Positions 36,146-44,724 of a stretch of DNA of 64,000 bases are shown here, one piece after another. Numbering within the stretch: position 1 is the first letter of the stretch; every line of letters begins with the position of its first letter. Position numbers and translations under genes: made by a program. Origin of the DNA: Maridesulfovibrio bastinii DSM 16055 (GTDB taxonomy: Bacteria; Desulfobacterota; Desulfovibrionia; Desulfovibrionales; Desulfovibrionaceae); assembly GCF_000429985.1 (NCBI RefSeq), contig NZ_KE387016.1, positions 63,049-127,048 on the forward strand, in the 5' to 3' direction. The notes under the pieces are model-generated. The model did not search any database, was not told the DNA's origin, and saw only the letters and a program-made list of their open reading frames with translations.

Positions 36146-36207
36146 GAGGTTGCTGGCGGAAAATTATAAAAAAAATTGTATCTGAATTAAAATACAATTT
36201 TCAGATT

Positions 36208-36250
36208 GCAGGATTCAACAGGCTTATTGCCTGTTGAATCCTGCTTTTTT
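36208..36250 (+). terminator. Strong rho-independent terminator of the ABC operon
   Basis: A perfect 16-bp stem (36208-36223 with 36229-36244), a TTATT loop and six T. Confidence 0.95.
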
Positions 36251-36385
36251 GTGTAAAAATATTTTAATAAATTTTATTTATCATTTTTACGGATTCTTTT
36301 GACTCAAATTTTTTCGTGTAATAATGTGGTATGAAGTGGAATTTACATCTCTTCAATAACCTTTAGCCAACGTTTGAGGTGTTTC

Positions 36386-37051
36386 ATGGAAATTATTAAA
36401 GATCTTTCATCTTACATGGATCATACTTTTCTTAAACAAACTGCGACAGCTGAAGACATTTCAAGAATTTGTGACGAAGCGGTTAAATTCGGTTTTGCCA
36501 CAGTCTGTGTTAATCCATGTCACGTCAAACAAGCTGCTAAAATTTTAGGTAATGAAAATATTGGAGTTTGCTCAGTCATCGGTTTTCCTCTTGGCAGTTC
36601 TCAGACCGAGGTAAAAATGGTCGAAGCCATGCGTGCCGTGGAAAATGGAGCTGATGAGCTTGATATGGTTGTAAATATCGGTGCATTGAAGGAAGGTGAT
36701 CTCAACCTTTTTTTGAAGGATATTTTTTTAACGGTTCAGGGTGCGGGAAGTGTTCCGGTAAAAGCCATTATCGAAACAGGCTGTCTAACTGATGAAGAAA
36801 AGAAAACAGCGTGCAAACTTGCCGTTACTGCCGGAGCTTCTTATGTTAAAACCTGTACCGGATTTGGTCCCGGCAAAGCAGAGGTTTCGGATATAAAACT
36901 TATGCGTGAGACAGTCGGTCCTGATATCGGTGTCAAAGCAAGTGGCGGTATTAAAACCTATAAACAGGCAATAGCCCTGATAGAAGCTGGCGCCAGCCGT
37001 ATTGGTGCCTCGGCTTCCATAGATATAGTTAAGGGGATAAGGAATGACTGA
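36386..37051 (+). CDS. deoC: Deoxyribose-phosphate aldolase DeoC
   Basis: A 221-residue class I aldolase converting 2-deoxyribose 5-phosphate to glyceraldehyde 3-phosphate and acetaldehyde. Catalytic residues are visible: Asp93 (DELDMVVNIGALK), the Schiff-base Lys155 (SYVKTCTGFGPG) and the assisting Lys184 (GVKASGGIKT). ATG 36386 follows GAGGTG with correct spacing; a TTG at 36374 is rejected. Its end overlaps the next gene by 8 bases. Other deo genes are not in the window. Confidence 0.95.
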   Translation: MEIIKDLSSYMDHTFLKQTATAEDISRICDEAVKFGFATVCVNPCHVKQAAKILGNENIGVCSVIGFPLGSSQTEVKMVEAMRAVENGADELDMVVNIGALKEGDLNLFLKDIFLTVQGAGSVPVKAIIETGCLTDEEKKTACKLAVTAGASYVKTCTGFGPGKAEVSDIKLMRETVGPDIGVKASGGIKTYKQAIALIEAGASRIGASASIDIVKGIRND

Positions 37052-37724
37052 TGGTGTTGAGTTGTTAAGAGTTGTAAAACCTTCAGATATAGAAAAAAAA
37101 TCTTTTGAAATTATTGATTCTGAGGTCCCTGATCCCAAACCTTTTTCCGGTATTGAATGGCAGATTGTCAGACGGATGATCCACACAACAGCTGATTTTG
37201 AGCTGGTTGATCTCGTGAGATTTCATCCTGAAGCTGTTTCCGCCGGCTTAAATGCTCTTAGAAATGGTTGTTCTGTGGTTACGGATACAGAGATGGCCCG
37301 GTGCGGTATCCCCATGCGCAGAATGACTCCTTTGAATTGCAGTGTTGCATGCTTTATGAATGATCCTGATGTGATAAAGAGGGCTCAAAGAGAATCGATA
37401 ACCAGAGCGGTCGCCGCATTGGATCTGGCTGCCGCCAGTAATACTCCGGCAATTTATGTAATCGGAAATGCACCAACTGCTCTGATAAGACTTGTAGAAA
37501 GAATTAAAGATGATCCACATTTTTCACCTTCTCTTGTCATTGGCATGCCGGTAGGTTTTGTTAATGCTGCTGAATCTAAAAAGTTATTACTTATGCAGAG
37601 TAAAATTCCATACATTTCAGTTGAAGGTAGGAAAGGCGGGTCTGCTATGGCTGCCTGTGTCGTGAATGCTCTAGCGGAAGTTGTTTTAAAAGAGAGGGGG
37701 CTGAGCGGAAATATCAGTTGCTGA
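37044..37724 (+). CDS. cbiC: Precorrin-8X methylmutase (CbiC/CobH)
   Basis: A 226-residue cobalamin-ring enzyme that moves a methyl group from C-11 to C-12, making hydrogenobyrinate or cobyrinate. The catalytic His47 lies in RRMIHTTADFE, and the family stretches TDTEMARCGIP and IGMPVGFVNAAESK are present. Its start lies 8 bases inside deoC, so the two are translationally coupled, an odd pairing since no other cobalamin gene is nearby. In anaerobes the cobalt-early (CbiC) route is the expected one. No terminator is obvious after it. Confidence 0.95.
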   Translation: MTDGVELLRVVKPSDIEKKSFEIIDSEVPDPKPFSGIEWQIVRRMIHTTADFELVDLVRFHPEAVSAGLNALRNGCSVVTDTEMARCGIPMRRMTPLNCSVACFMNDPDVIKRAQRESITRAVAALDLAAASNTPAIYVIGNAPTALIRLVERIKDDPHFSPSLVIGMPVGFVNAAESKKLLLMQSKIPYISVEGRKGGSAMAACVVNALAEVVLKERGLSGNISC

Positions 37725-37870
37725 TTTATAATACGCTTTTTTTAAAAGTCCTGACATATACTATCTTTTATTATTTAGCTGTTGTATTGGTATATATGTA
37801 TAATTTTTATTATACTTATACACTGGCTTGAACATAATTTTACTGAAAATGAAGATGTGGGGCTTTAAAT

Positions 37871-40684
37871 ATGGAAGAAGGCAAAAGGCCTGGAAAGATC
37901 TTTTCTCATAGAAGCAGGAAACAGGGACGGTCTATATCCAAAGATCTTTCGCTGTATCTTGTGATTGCCCTTGCAATAATTATGGGAGTTGTCTCGGGTT
38001 ATGAATATTTTGGCCGTTCGCAGATGATTCGTAGAGATCTTAGGGAAACGGCAGATAACTATATTTATAATCTTACTCAGGCCGTATCAGCACCCGTCTG
38101 GAATTTTGATCTACCTTCCCTGAAAAAAATGTGTGACGCCTACACAACGAATGGAAATTTTGCATTTTTAAAAATTACCGATAATTCCGGCAAGATGCTG
38201 TATTCTTTTGTTCGTCCGGTTTCCAACGATAATTTTGTTGAGCGGTCAAAAGATATAGTAATGGGAACTGAGAAAATAGGTAAGGTTCGTTTCGGCCTTT
38301 CAACTATTGAATATGAGCGCACACTGAATTGGATTCTTTTCATCTCTGGCCTGACCTTTCTTGTCAGTGTTTTTACCATCTACATAATCACCGATAGACT
38401 GCTTGCAGGATTTATCAGAAAGCCTTTACTTGATCTGCTCGAAGGAATGGACCGTGTTGCTCTGGGCGATTTTTCCTTTAGATTTGAAAAATTAAAATAT
38501 CGTGAACTTGCTGAAATAGCAGATAGATTTAATAGAATGAGTTCAGAAGTCTCAAGCCGTGAAAAAAGGCTTGAAGAAGTTAACAAGGCTCTTGTTCTTG
38601 AAGTAGGCGAAAGGCGGAAGGCTTCTGAATCTCTATTGAAAAGTGAAAAAAAATATCGCGCCCTCGTTGAAACCACTTCCGAGGGATTCATGATGATTAA
38701 CGACAATCATGATTTAATGGATGTGAATCCTGCTTTTTGCAGAATGCTCGGTTACAGCAGAGGTGAAATACTGGGCAGTCCTCTTTCCGCGGTGATAGGA
38801 TCTTCGGCTGCATACTCTCTGGTAAAACATGCCAGAAGCGATAGTGAATTTGAGCTTTCGGTAAATACAAAGAAAGGCCAGCCTATTGATATTTATATAC
38901 ATGCCGCCAAATTATTTGAATCTGAAAGTGTTGAACTTACTTTTGCCTTTATTACAGATATTTCAGAATATAAGAAACTTGCGGAAGCTCTGAAAGCCTC
39001 TGAAGAGGAGTACAGAACTATCGCTGAAAATACGTATGACTGGGAAATGTGGATTCACTGTAATAGTTCTGTAAGATATGTCAGTCCGTCATGCGAGAGA
39101 ATTTCAGGCTATAAAGTTGAGGATTTTATTTCCGGTAATATTAAGGTGCTTGAAATATTGCATCCTGATGACCGTCATTTGTGGGAGCAATTTTTATCTG
39201 ACCCTGATTCGCAGCAGGAAAATCTGGACCTGCGGCTGTTTAAAAAAGACGGACTTATGTGCTGGGTCTCTCTGGCCGGACATGAGGTCTTTGATTCTGA
39301 TGAAGAGTCACTGGGTATAAGACTCACATTAAGAGATATTACCAAGCGTAAATTTATGGAGAAGCAGCTTCATTATGAAGCTCTGCATGATCCTCTTACA
39401 GGGCTTGCCAATCGCAATTTGTGTCTGGACAGAATTATTCATTCACTGGAACGTGCGGCAAGACGAGATGATTATCATTTTGCGGTCGTTTTTATGGATT
39501 TGGACAGGTTTAAGGTTGTTAATGACAGCCTTGGACATTCAGTTGGAGATAAACTGCTTATAGAGGTTTCCAAAAAACTGCTGAGTGAAATTAGAGAACT
39601 TGATACTGTTTCAAGATTTGGCGGGGATGAGTTTGTAATCCTGCTTGAGGAACTTGGTGAACCTGACGAGGCTGTGAAAATTATAGATCGCCTTGATGCT
39701 AAATTAAAGGAACCGATGATCTTGGAAGGGCATACTCTTTCACTTGAAGCAAGTTATGGTGTTGTTCTTGATCCTGCTGGACATGGTGAGCCAGATAAAA
39801 TTTTGCAAAATGCCAATATAGCAATGCATCAGGCCAAAGACAGTGAAAGTAGTAAAATCAAGGTCTTTAATCCTGAGATGCTTGATCAGGCCAGATTGGC
39901 AATGACCATGCAAAATGATCTTAAAAATAGTATTGAAAACAATGATTTTTATCTGGTTTATCAACCCGTTTACTCGTTATTGGAAAATAAAATTGTTGGC
40001 TTTGAAGCTCTTGTCCGCTGGGAGCATCCTGAAAAAGGCCTCATCATGCCCGGTGAGTTTATTCCTGTTTCTGAGGAAAGCAGAACCATAATTGAATTGG
40101 GGAAATGGATAATAAACAGGGCCTGCGAACAGACAAGTCAGCTCATATCTAATTATAAGAATGCTGAAGATATTGTAATATCGGTAAATGTTTCTGCAAA
40201 GCAGTTCACTGATCCCGATCTTCTTAAAATTGTATTAGCTGCATTGAATGCAAATAAACTTTCTTCAGCAAATATAAAAATAGATATCACTGAAACAGCT
40301 ATAATGGAGCGGCATGACCTTGCCGTTGAAATTCTGGACAAACTTAATTCTGCCGGTGTCAAAGTTTCTATAGATGACTTTGGAACAGGATATTCTTCCA
40401 TGAGCAACCTACAGTCCTTTCCTTTGGAACAATTGAAGATTGATTTGAGTTTTGTCAGTCAGATAGACCAATCCACTGAAAATATGGAAATTGTCAGAGC
40501 TATTGTAAATCTTGCCCATAATCTGGGACTAAATGTTGTGGCTGAAGGAATTGAAAATGAACAGCAGCAGAATATTTTAATGGGCCTTGGATGTGAATAC
40601 GGGCAGGGGTATTATTATTCCAGACCTGTATCTTTTGATGCTGTTGAAAATTATTTCAGGACAGGAGTGTTGGAAGAAAAGTGA
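37871..40684 (+). CDS. Membrane sensor with HAMP, two PAS, GGDEF and EAL domains
   Basis: A 937-residue c-di-GMP turnover protein. Two membrane helices (about 27-47 and 153-174) bracket a periplasmic sensor region; a HAMP segment follows, then two PAS domains (about 265-370 and 380-500). The GGDEF domain keeps FGGDEF and an RxxD inhibitory site (RELD), so it may still synthesise c-di-GMP; the EAL domain keeps FEALVRW, SVNVSAKQF, DDFGTGYSS and VAEGIE, the residues needed for hydrolysis. Both activities may therefore be possible. It stands alone, 146 bases after cbiC, with its own terminator. Confidence 0.94.
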   Translation: MEEGKRPGKIFSHRSRKQGRSISKDLSLYLVIALAIIMGVVSGYEYFGRSQMIRRDLRETADNYIYNLTQAVSAPVWNFDLPSLKKMCDAYTTNGNFAFLKITDNSGKMLYSFVRPVSNDNFVERSKDIVMGTEKIGKVRFGLSTIEYERTLNWILFISGLTFLVSVFTIYIITDRLLAGFIRKPLLDLLEGMDRVALGDFSFRFEKLKYRELAEIADRFNRMSSEVSSREKRLEEVNKALVLEVGERRKASESLLKSEKKYRALVETTSEGFMMINDNHDLMDVNPAFCRMLGYSRGEILGSPLSAVIGSSAAYSLVKHARSDSEFELSVNTKKGQPIDIYIHAAKLFESESVELTFAFITDISEYKKLAEALKASEEEYRTIAENTYDWEMWIHCNSSVRYVSPSCERISGYKVEDFISGNIKVLEILHPDDRHLWEQFLSDPDSQQENLDLRLFKKDGLMCWVSLAGHEVFDSDEESLGIRLTLRDITKRKFMEKQLHYEALHDPLTGLANRNLCLDRIIHSLERAARRDDYHFAVVFMDLDRFKVVNDSLGHSVGDKLLIEVSKKLLSEIRELDTVSRFGGDEFVILLEELGEPDEAVKIIDRLDAKLKEPMILEGHTLSLEASYGVVLDPAGHGEPDKILQNANIAMHQAKDSESSKIKVFNPEMLDQARLAMTMQNDLKNSIENNDFYLVYQPVYSLLENKIVGFEALVRWEHPEKGLIMPGEFIPVSEESRTIIELGKWIINRACEQTSQLISNYKNAEDIVISVNVSAKQFTDPDLLKIVLAALNANKLSSANIKIDITETAIMERHDLAVEILDKLNSAGVKVSIDDFGTGYSSMSNLQSFPLEQLKIDLSFVSQIDQSTENMEIVRAIVNLAHNLGLNVVAEGIENEQQQNILMGLGCEYGQGYYYSRPVSFDAVENYFRTGVLEEK

Positions 40685-40713
40685 GATTGTACTTCTTCAT
40701 GAGGTGTTATTTT

Positions 40714-40750
40714 CCGGGGCAACTATTGAAAAGTTGTCCCGGTTTTGTTT
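40714..40750 (+). terminator. Rho-independent terminator after the GGDEF-EAL gene
   Basis: An 11-bp stem with one G-T pair (40714-40724 with 40732-40742), a 7-base loop and a T-rich tail. Confidence 0.88.
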
Positions 40751-40991
40751 ATTATAGAAAGATTTAGATTTTTATAAATCGAAGATAATTTCATGAATAT
40801 AGAAAAATAAGAATTTTTGAAGCCAATATTGCTATCCATTATGAATTAAATTTGATTTTGCGGCTATATTAACGAACTATTATTGCAAGTACCTGTTGTA
40901 CATGTTAATTAAAAAGCTAATTTAGAATTTTATAACTAATTGAGGAATATCCGTTTTTGCAGAAGCAGAACGGGGATTTGTTTCACTATTA

Positions 40992-41006
40992 AACCTGGAA
41001 CAGGTT
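40992..41006 (+). promoter_or_regulatory. Small hairpin covering the korD ribosome site
   Basis: AACCTG and CAGGTT (40992-40997 and 41001-41006) can pair around a GAA loop, and the ATG follows at once. The only purine-rich ribosome-site candidate lies inside it, so it could limit initiation. The rest of the 322-base gap upstream (40685-41006) holds only the previous terminator and AT-rich sequence. Confidence 0.35.
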
Positions 41007-41339
41007 ATGAGTGTTAAACGAAAGGGGAAAAGTAAGGTCACTATTTTTCCGGACTGGTGTAAAGGGTGCGGAATTTGCGCAGCATTCTGTCCTTCTAAAG
41101 TCATGGAACTAAGTGAGCAGGGGAAGGCTGTAGTAGTCAGAGAAGAGGAGTGTGTGCATTGCGGATTCTGCGAACTGCACTGTCCTGATTTTGCCATAAT
41201 GGTCCAGCCAAAGGAAGATAAGGAGGAGATTAATCCTAAATTATCCACAAATAAGTCTTTGGATAATAAGGAGCAGTCTTCATCTGCAACGGAATCATCT
41301 TCAGGTACCAGTTCGTCTCAGGTCAAGGAGGATAATTAG
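41007..41339 (+). CDS. korD: 2-oxoacid:ferredoxin oxidoreductase delta subunit (ferredoxin-like, KorD)
   Basis: A 110-residue ferredoxin-like subunit with two complete [4Fe-4S] motifs, Cys18-21-24-28 and Cys49-52-55-59. It passes electrons from the thiamine-containing subunits to ferredoxin. After about residue 72 it carries a hydrophilic Ser/Thr/Glu-rich low-complexity tail of about 40 residues not needed for cluster binding. It opens a four-gene operon in the order D-A-B-C, with KorA starting 5 bases after its stop. Confidence 0.92.
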   Translation: MSVKRKGKSKVTIFPDWCKGCGICAAFCPSKVMELSEQGKAVVVREEECVHCGFCELHCPDFAIMVQPKEDKEEINPKLSTNKSLDNKEQSSSATESSSGTSSSQVKEDN

Positions 41340-41344
41340 CAGTT

Positions 41345-42496
41345 ATGCCTAGAACAAAAAGAGTCAAACGCAAAGAAATTTTTGCTCTTGGGAATGAAGC
41401 CGTAGCGGAAGGGGCATTACTGGCCGGCTGTTCTTTTTATGCCGGGTATCCCATTACTCCTTCTTCAGAAATTATGGAAATTATGGCTCAGCGTCTTCCT
41501 TCGATAAAGCAAGGGTGTTTTGTCCAGATGGAAGATGAAATCGGCGGTCTGGGTGCGGTTATCGGAGCTTCACTTGCGGGTAGAAAAGCAATGACAGCCA
41601 CTTCAGGGCCTGGAATATCTCTCATGCAGGAGCATATAGGCTATGGGTGTATAACGGAAACACCACTTGTAATCGTTAATGTTATGCGCGGAGGTCCCAG
41701 TACCGGCCTGCCCACCTCTCCGGCTCAGGGTGATGTCCAGCAGGCACGCTGGGGTACACATGGTGATCATTCAATTATAGTTCTTTCAGCTTCAAATGTT
41801 CAGGAGTGTCTGAACATGACAATTGAAGCTTTTAATCTGGCTGAAAAATACAGAACTCCTGTAATTCTGCTACTTGATGAAATAACCGCGCATACCCGTG
41901 AAAAAATAGAAATCCCCAATCCTGATGAATATGAAGTTTTTAATAGGATTGTGCCGACAATGCCTCCTGAATGGTACAAACCTTATGAAGAAACTGTGCG
42001 AGGCGTTCCGCCTATGCCGGCCATAGGTTCTGGATATCGCTTTCATGTCACCGGTCTTACCCATGATGTGAACGGCTTCCCTACTTCCCGCTCTGATGAA
42101 GTCAGAGAATTAAATGAAAGGTTGTTCCGTAAAATTGATCAATTTTTACATGATGTTCAGATTGTTGAAGAAATTTCCACAGAAGATGTCGACGTTGCCG
42201 TAATCGCTTACGGTTGTGTGGCTCGTTCGGCCGAACTTGCGGTAAAACAGGCCCGCGATGTGGGCGTTAAAGCCGGGCTGTTAAAATTATCTACTCTTTT
42301 CCCTTATCCCAGAAAGGCGACAGAAAAAGTAATGTCACGGGCCAAAACCATTATTGTTCCAGAAATGAATATGGGGCAGATATCCCGTGAAGTAAAAAGA
42401 GTGAATAACGGGCAGGTAAGTGTGAGGACCATTAATAAAGTCGATGGTCAGATAATTACTCCTGCCGAAATATTTAAAGTCATAACACGGGTGTAG
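41345..42496 (+). CDS. korA: 2-oxoacid:ferredoxin oxidoreductase alpha subunit (KorA)
   Basis: A 383-residue alpha subunit with the pyrimidine-binding thiamine domain and the transketolase-like domain 2. Visible features: AGCSFYAGYPITPSSEIME, the conserved YPITPSSE site near residue 40, and ATSGPGISLMQEHIGYG. The enzyme oxidatively decarboxylates a 2-oxoacid with CoA and reduces ferredoxin; the four-subunit layout and similarity in style favour 2-oxoglutarate, though branched-chain oxoacids are possible. AGGAGG lies upstream of the ATG, inside the end of korD. Confidence 0.93.
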   Translation: MPRTKRVKRKEIFALGNEAVAEGALLAGCSFYAGYPITPSSEIMEIMAQRLPSIKQGCFVQMEDEIGGLGAVIGASLAGRKAMTATSGPGISLMQEHIGYGCITETPLVIVNVMRGGPSTGLPTSPAQGDVQQARWGTHGDHSIIVLSASNVQECLNMTIEAFNLAEKYRTPVILLLDEITAHTREKIEIPNPDEYEVFNRIVPTMPPEWYKPYEETVRGVPPMPAIGSGYRFHVTGLTHDVNGFPTSRSDEVRELNERLFRKIDQFLHDVQIVEEISTEDVDVAVIAYGCVARSAELAVKQARDVGVKAGLLKLSTLFPYPRKATEKVMSRAKTIIVPEMNMGQISREVKRVNNGQVSVRTINKVDGQIITPAEIFKVITRV

Positions 42497-42498
42497 CC

Positions 42499-43335
42499 AT
42501 GAATGAAATTCAAGGAACTCAACTCATACATAAATATTTGAGGCACAATAAAAAGTTTCCTCACGTTTTTTGTCCCGGATGTGGGCATGGTATTGTACTG
42601 GGATCATTGGTCCGGAGTATTGATGCTTTGGGTCTTGCCAAAGATGACGTCTGTATCGTTGCCGGAATTGGTTGCTCAGGCAGGCTCGCTGTCTATGTTG
42701 ATTTTAATACCGTTCATACAACACATGGCCGTGCTTTGACTTTTGCTACCGGGATTAAGATGGCAAGGCCGGAAATGAATGTGATAGTTGTTATGGGTGA
42801 TGGCGACTCCATGGCCATCGGTGGGAACCATCTGATACATGCGGCAAGACGAAATATCGGTGTGACCGCTCTCATACTTAATAACAATATTTATGGGATG
42901 ACAGGAGGGCAGTGTTCACCGACAACCCCTTCGGGTTCATTCTCAATGACAAGTCCTTATGGACAGATGGAGCAGAGCTTTGATTGCGTGGAATTATGCC
43001 GGGCAGCAAAGGCAAACTATGTTGCCAGAGGCTCTGTTTTTCACGTCAATGAGCTGGATAAGATGGTAACTGAAGCTATTTCCAATCCGGGTTTCGGGGT
43101 TGTTGAAATTATGACTCCGTGTTTCACTCAGTTCGGCCGTAAAAATAAGTATAAATCTCCCGTTGAAATGTTTAACTATCTTAAAAAGAATGTAATTTCT
43201 CAGGAACGCTATAATGATTTGAGTGAGAGTGATAGAGATGGAAAGATTCCGTCAGGTGTCTTCGTTAAAAAATCAGAGCCGGGCATTGAAGAGAAATATT
43301 ATGCCATGGCCCGTCAGGTACAGGAGGGCATTTAA
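42499..43335 (+). CDS. korB: 2-oxoacid:ferredoxin oxidoreductase beta subunit (KorB)
   Basis: A 278-residue beta subunit with the thiamine diphosphate-binding domain. Cluster ligands appear in CPGCGHG near the N-terminus and GIGCSGR; the Mg/ThDP motif is GDGDSMAIGGNHLIHAARR followed by NNNIYGMTGGQ. It starts 2 bases after korA and ends directly against korC, indicating a tightly coupled operon. Confidence 0.94.
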   Translation: MNEIQGTQLIHKYLRHNKKFPHVFCPGCGHGIVLGSLVRSIDALGLAKDDVCIVAGIGCSGRLAVYVDFNTVHTTHGRALTFATGIKMARPEMNVIVVMGDGDSMAIGGNHLIHAARRNIGVTALILNNNIYGMTGGQCSPTTPSGSFSMTSPYGQMEQSFDCVELCRAAKANYVARGSVFHVNELDKMVTEAISNPGFGVVEIMTPCFTQFGRKNKYKSPVEMFNYLKKNVISQERYNDLSESDRDGKIPSGVFVKKSEPGIEEKYYAMARQVQEGI

Positions 43336-43956
43336 ATGAAACCTCAGGAGCTTGACAGATTCGAAGTGCGATTATCAGGACTTGGCGGACAAGGTATTCT
43401 GACACTCGGAAAGGTTATGGGGTCAGGTCTTGCTTTAGGTCATGGCTATAACGTGACCCAGACACAGAGTTACGGCCCTGAAGCCAGAGGAGGAGCAAGC
43501 CGCTCTGATCTGGTAGTGAGTTCGCAACAGATTAGTTATCCTAAAGCTGAGTCTGTAGATCTGCTTATCGCCCTGAGTCAGGAAGCCTGCAATATGTATT
43601 ACAGGAATCTTAAAACCGGTGGACTGCTGGTTGTTGAATCGGACCTTGTTAAACAGCCGCCGGTAAATATGTATCTTGGATTGCCTTTTACGGCTCTGGC
43701 TAAAGAAAAAATAGGTCTTGTGCAAACAATGAACACTATAGTTCTTGGTGCAGTGACATATCTTCTGCCCTTTGCAAAGCAGGCCACAATGAAAAATAAT
43801 CTTGAAAAAATACTGCCTGAAAAAATCCGGGCTATAAATGTTAAAGCTTTCAACCTCGGTTTCAGGGAAGCGAAAAAGAAATTTGGTGATCCGGAAACTC
43901 TATGGAAAAAGTGGGTAATACAGCCTGATCATTCTGATGACGAGGATTCTATCTGA
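43336..43956 (+). CDS. korC: 2-oxoacid:ferredoxin oxidoreductase gamma subunit (KorC)
   Basis: A 206-residue gamma subunit, the CoA-associated domain of this enzyme class. Signatures: RLSGLGGQGILTLGKVMG, TQSYGPEARGGASRSDLV and the following ALSQEACNMYY. AGGAGGGC precedes the ATG, which follows the korB stop with no gap. It closes the operon before a strong terminator. No CoA-ligase or additional ferredoxin gene is adjacent. Confidence 0.93.
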   Translation: MKPQELDRFEVRLSGLGGQGILTLGKVMGSGLALGHGYNVTQTQSYGPEARGGASRSDLVVSSQQISYPKAESVDLLIALSQEACNMYYRNLKTGGLLVVESDLVKQPPVNMYLGLPFTALAKEKIGLVQTMNTIVLGAVTYLLPFAKQATMKNNLEKILPEKIRAINVKAFNLGFREAKKKFGDPETLWKKWVIQPDHSDDEDSI

Positions 43957-44005
43957 TAATGATTGTATTGTAGGGTCAGTGTAATTGCTGACTGTAAGAA
44001 TTACT

Positions 44006-44050
44006 AATGCAGACTCTTTCATGGCTTACACAAAAGAGTCTGCATTTTTT
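44006..44050 (+). terminator. Rho-independent terminator of the kor operon
   Basis: A perfect 14-bp stem (44006-44019 with 44033-44046), a 13-base loop and a run of T to 44050. Confidence 0.93.
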
Positions 44051-44085
44051 ATATGCTATAGATAATTATTGTGACCTAGAAAATA

Positions 44086-44724
44086 TTATTTTTCTTTTGA
44101 TTGAGAATTAGAAGCTGCCAGGTCAGTTTGTTTAAACTTAATTATCTCATCAGAATTTTTGTTGAATTCTGCAATCTCTTCGAGCTGATTCTCGGTAAGT
44201 TTTTCAGGGTTCCAATTTTTACAAAGTTCTTCAGGATCTCTTGAATTACTTCTGACTTTAGTGGCCAGTACACTTTCTGGACTGGTCTTTATGATCGTTG
44301 TGCGGACCAGATGGCAATCTGTATATGATGTGTAACAGGTTGAGTTTGCACCTGCATTGAGGCATTTGCCAGTGGATACGGTATTCCATTCACCTATCTG
44401 TGGTGTCCAGATTTTCGCTGATCTGTTGTAAAATATTTTGATGTCGAGGGTAGAGTTCTGTCCTGAAAATTGAAAACTGAGTTGCTTTACACCTAGAAAA
44501 TTGTGTCTGGTTGAGCCTTGATAATCAAAGTGGGGGGATATTACTAGGGTCGCATTTCCGGGGACATAAGCTTTGTCTAAAGCAATGCTGTTTGTCGCAC
44601 TCACATACCCGTTTGAACAGGAACTGCAACAGAACATGAAGAGTAAAAGAAACACTGCAGCCGTATAAATATCAATACTGCTGCAGTGTTTTCTAATTGG
44701 TCTATTTAATTTTCTTTTTGCCAC
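44086..44724 (-). CDS. Putative lipoprotein of unknown function
   Basis: I do not recognise this protein. The hydrophobic run TAAVFLLLFMFCCSSC ends in a lipobox-like Cys, so it is probably an exported lipoprotein; about 175 mature residues follow with four Cys (one in KCLNAG, one each in STCYTS, TDCHL and ELCKNW). The start is unclear. GTG 44724, taken here, gives a basic N-terminus (MAKRKLNRPIRKH) and overlaps the end of the upstream regulator by 23 bases. GTG 44655 would give a very short signal peptide. The regulator's terminator-like hairpin lies inside the signal-peptide code. Confidence 0.6.
   Translation of the reverse strand: MAKRKLNRPIRKHCSSIDIYTAAVFLLLFMFCCSSCSNGYVSATNSIALDKAYVPGNATLVISPHFDYQGSTRHNFLGVKQLSFQFSGQNSTLDIKIFYNRSAKIWTPQIGEWNTVSTGKCLNAGANSTCYTSYTDCHLVRTTIIKTSPESVLATKVRSNSRDPEELCKNWNPEKLTENQLEEIAEFNKNSDEIIKFKQTDLAASNSQSKEK
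44651..44690 (-). terminator. Hairpin after the sigma54 activator gene
   Basis: On the minus strand a perfect 11-bp stem (44680-44690 with 44651-44661) with an 18-base loop is followed by TCTTTT, a weak T-tract. It lies 12 bases after the regulator's stop and inside the 5' end of the lipoprotein frame. Confidence 0.6.
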
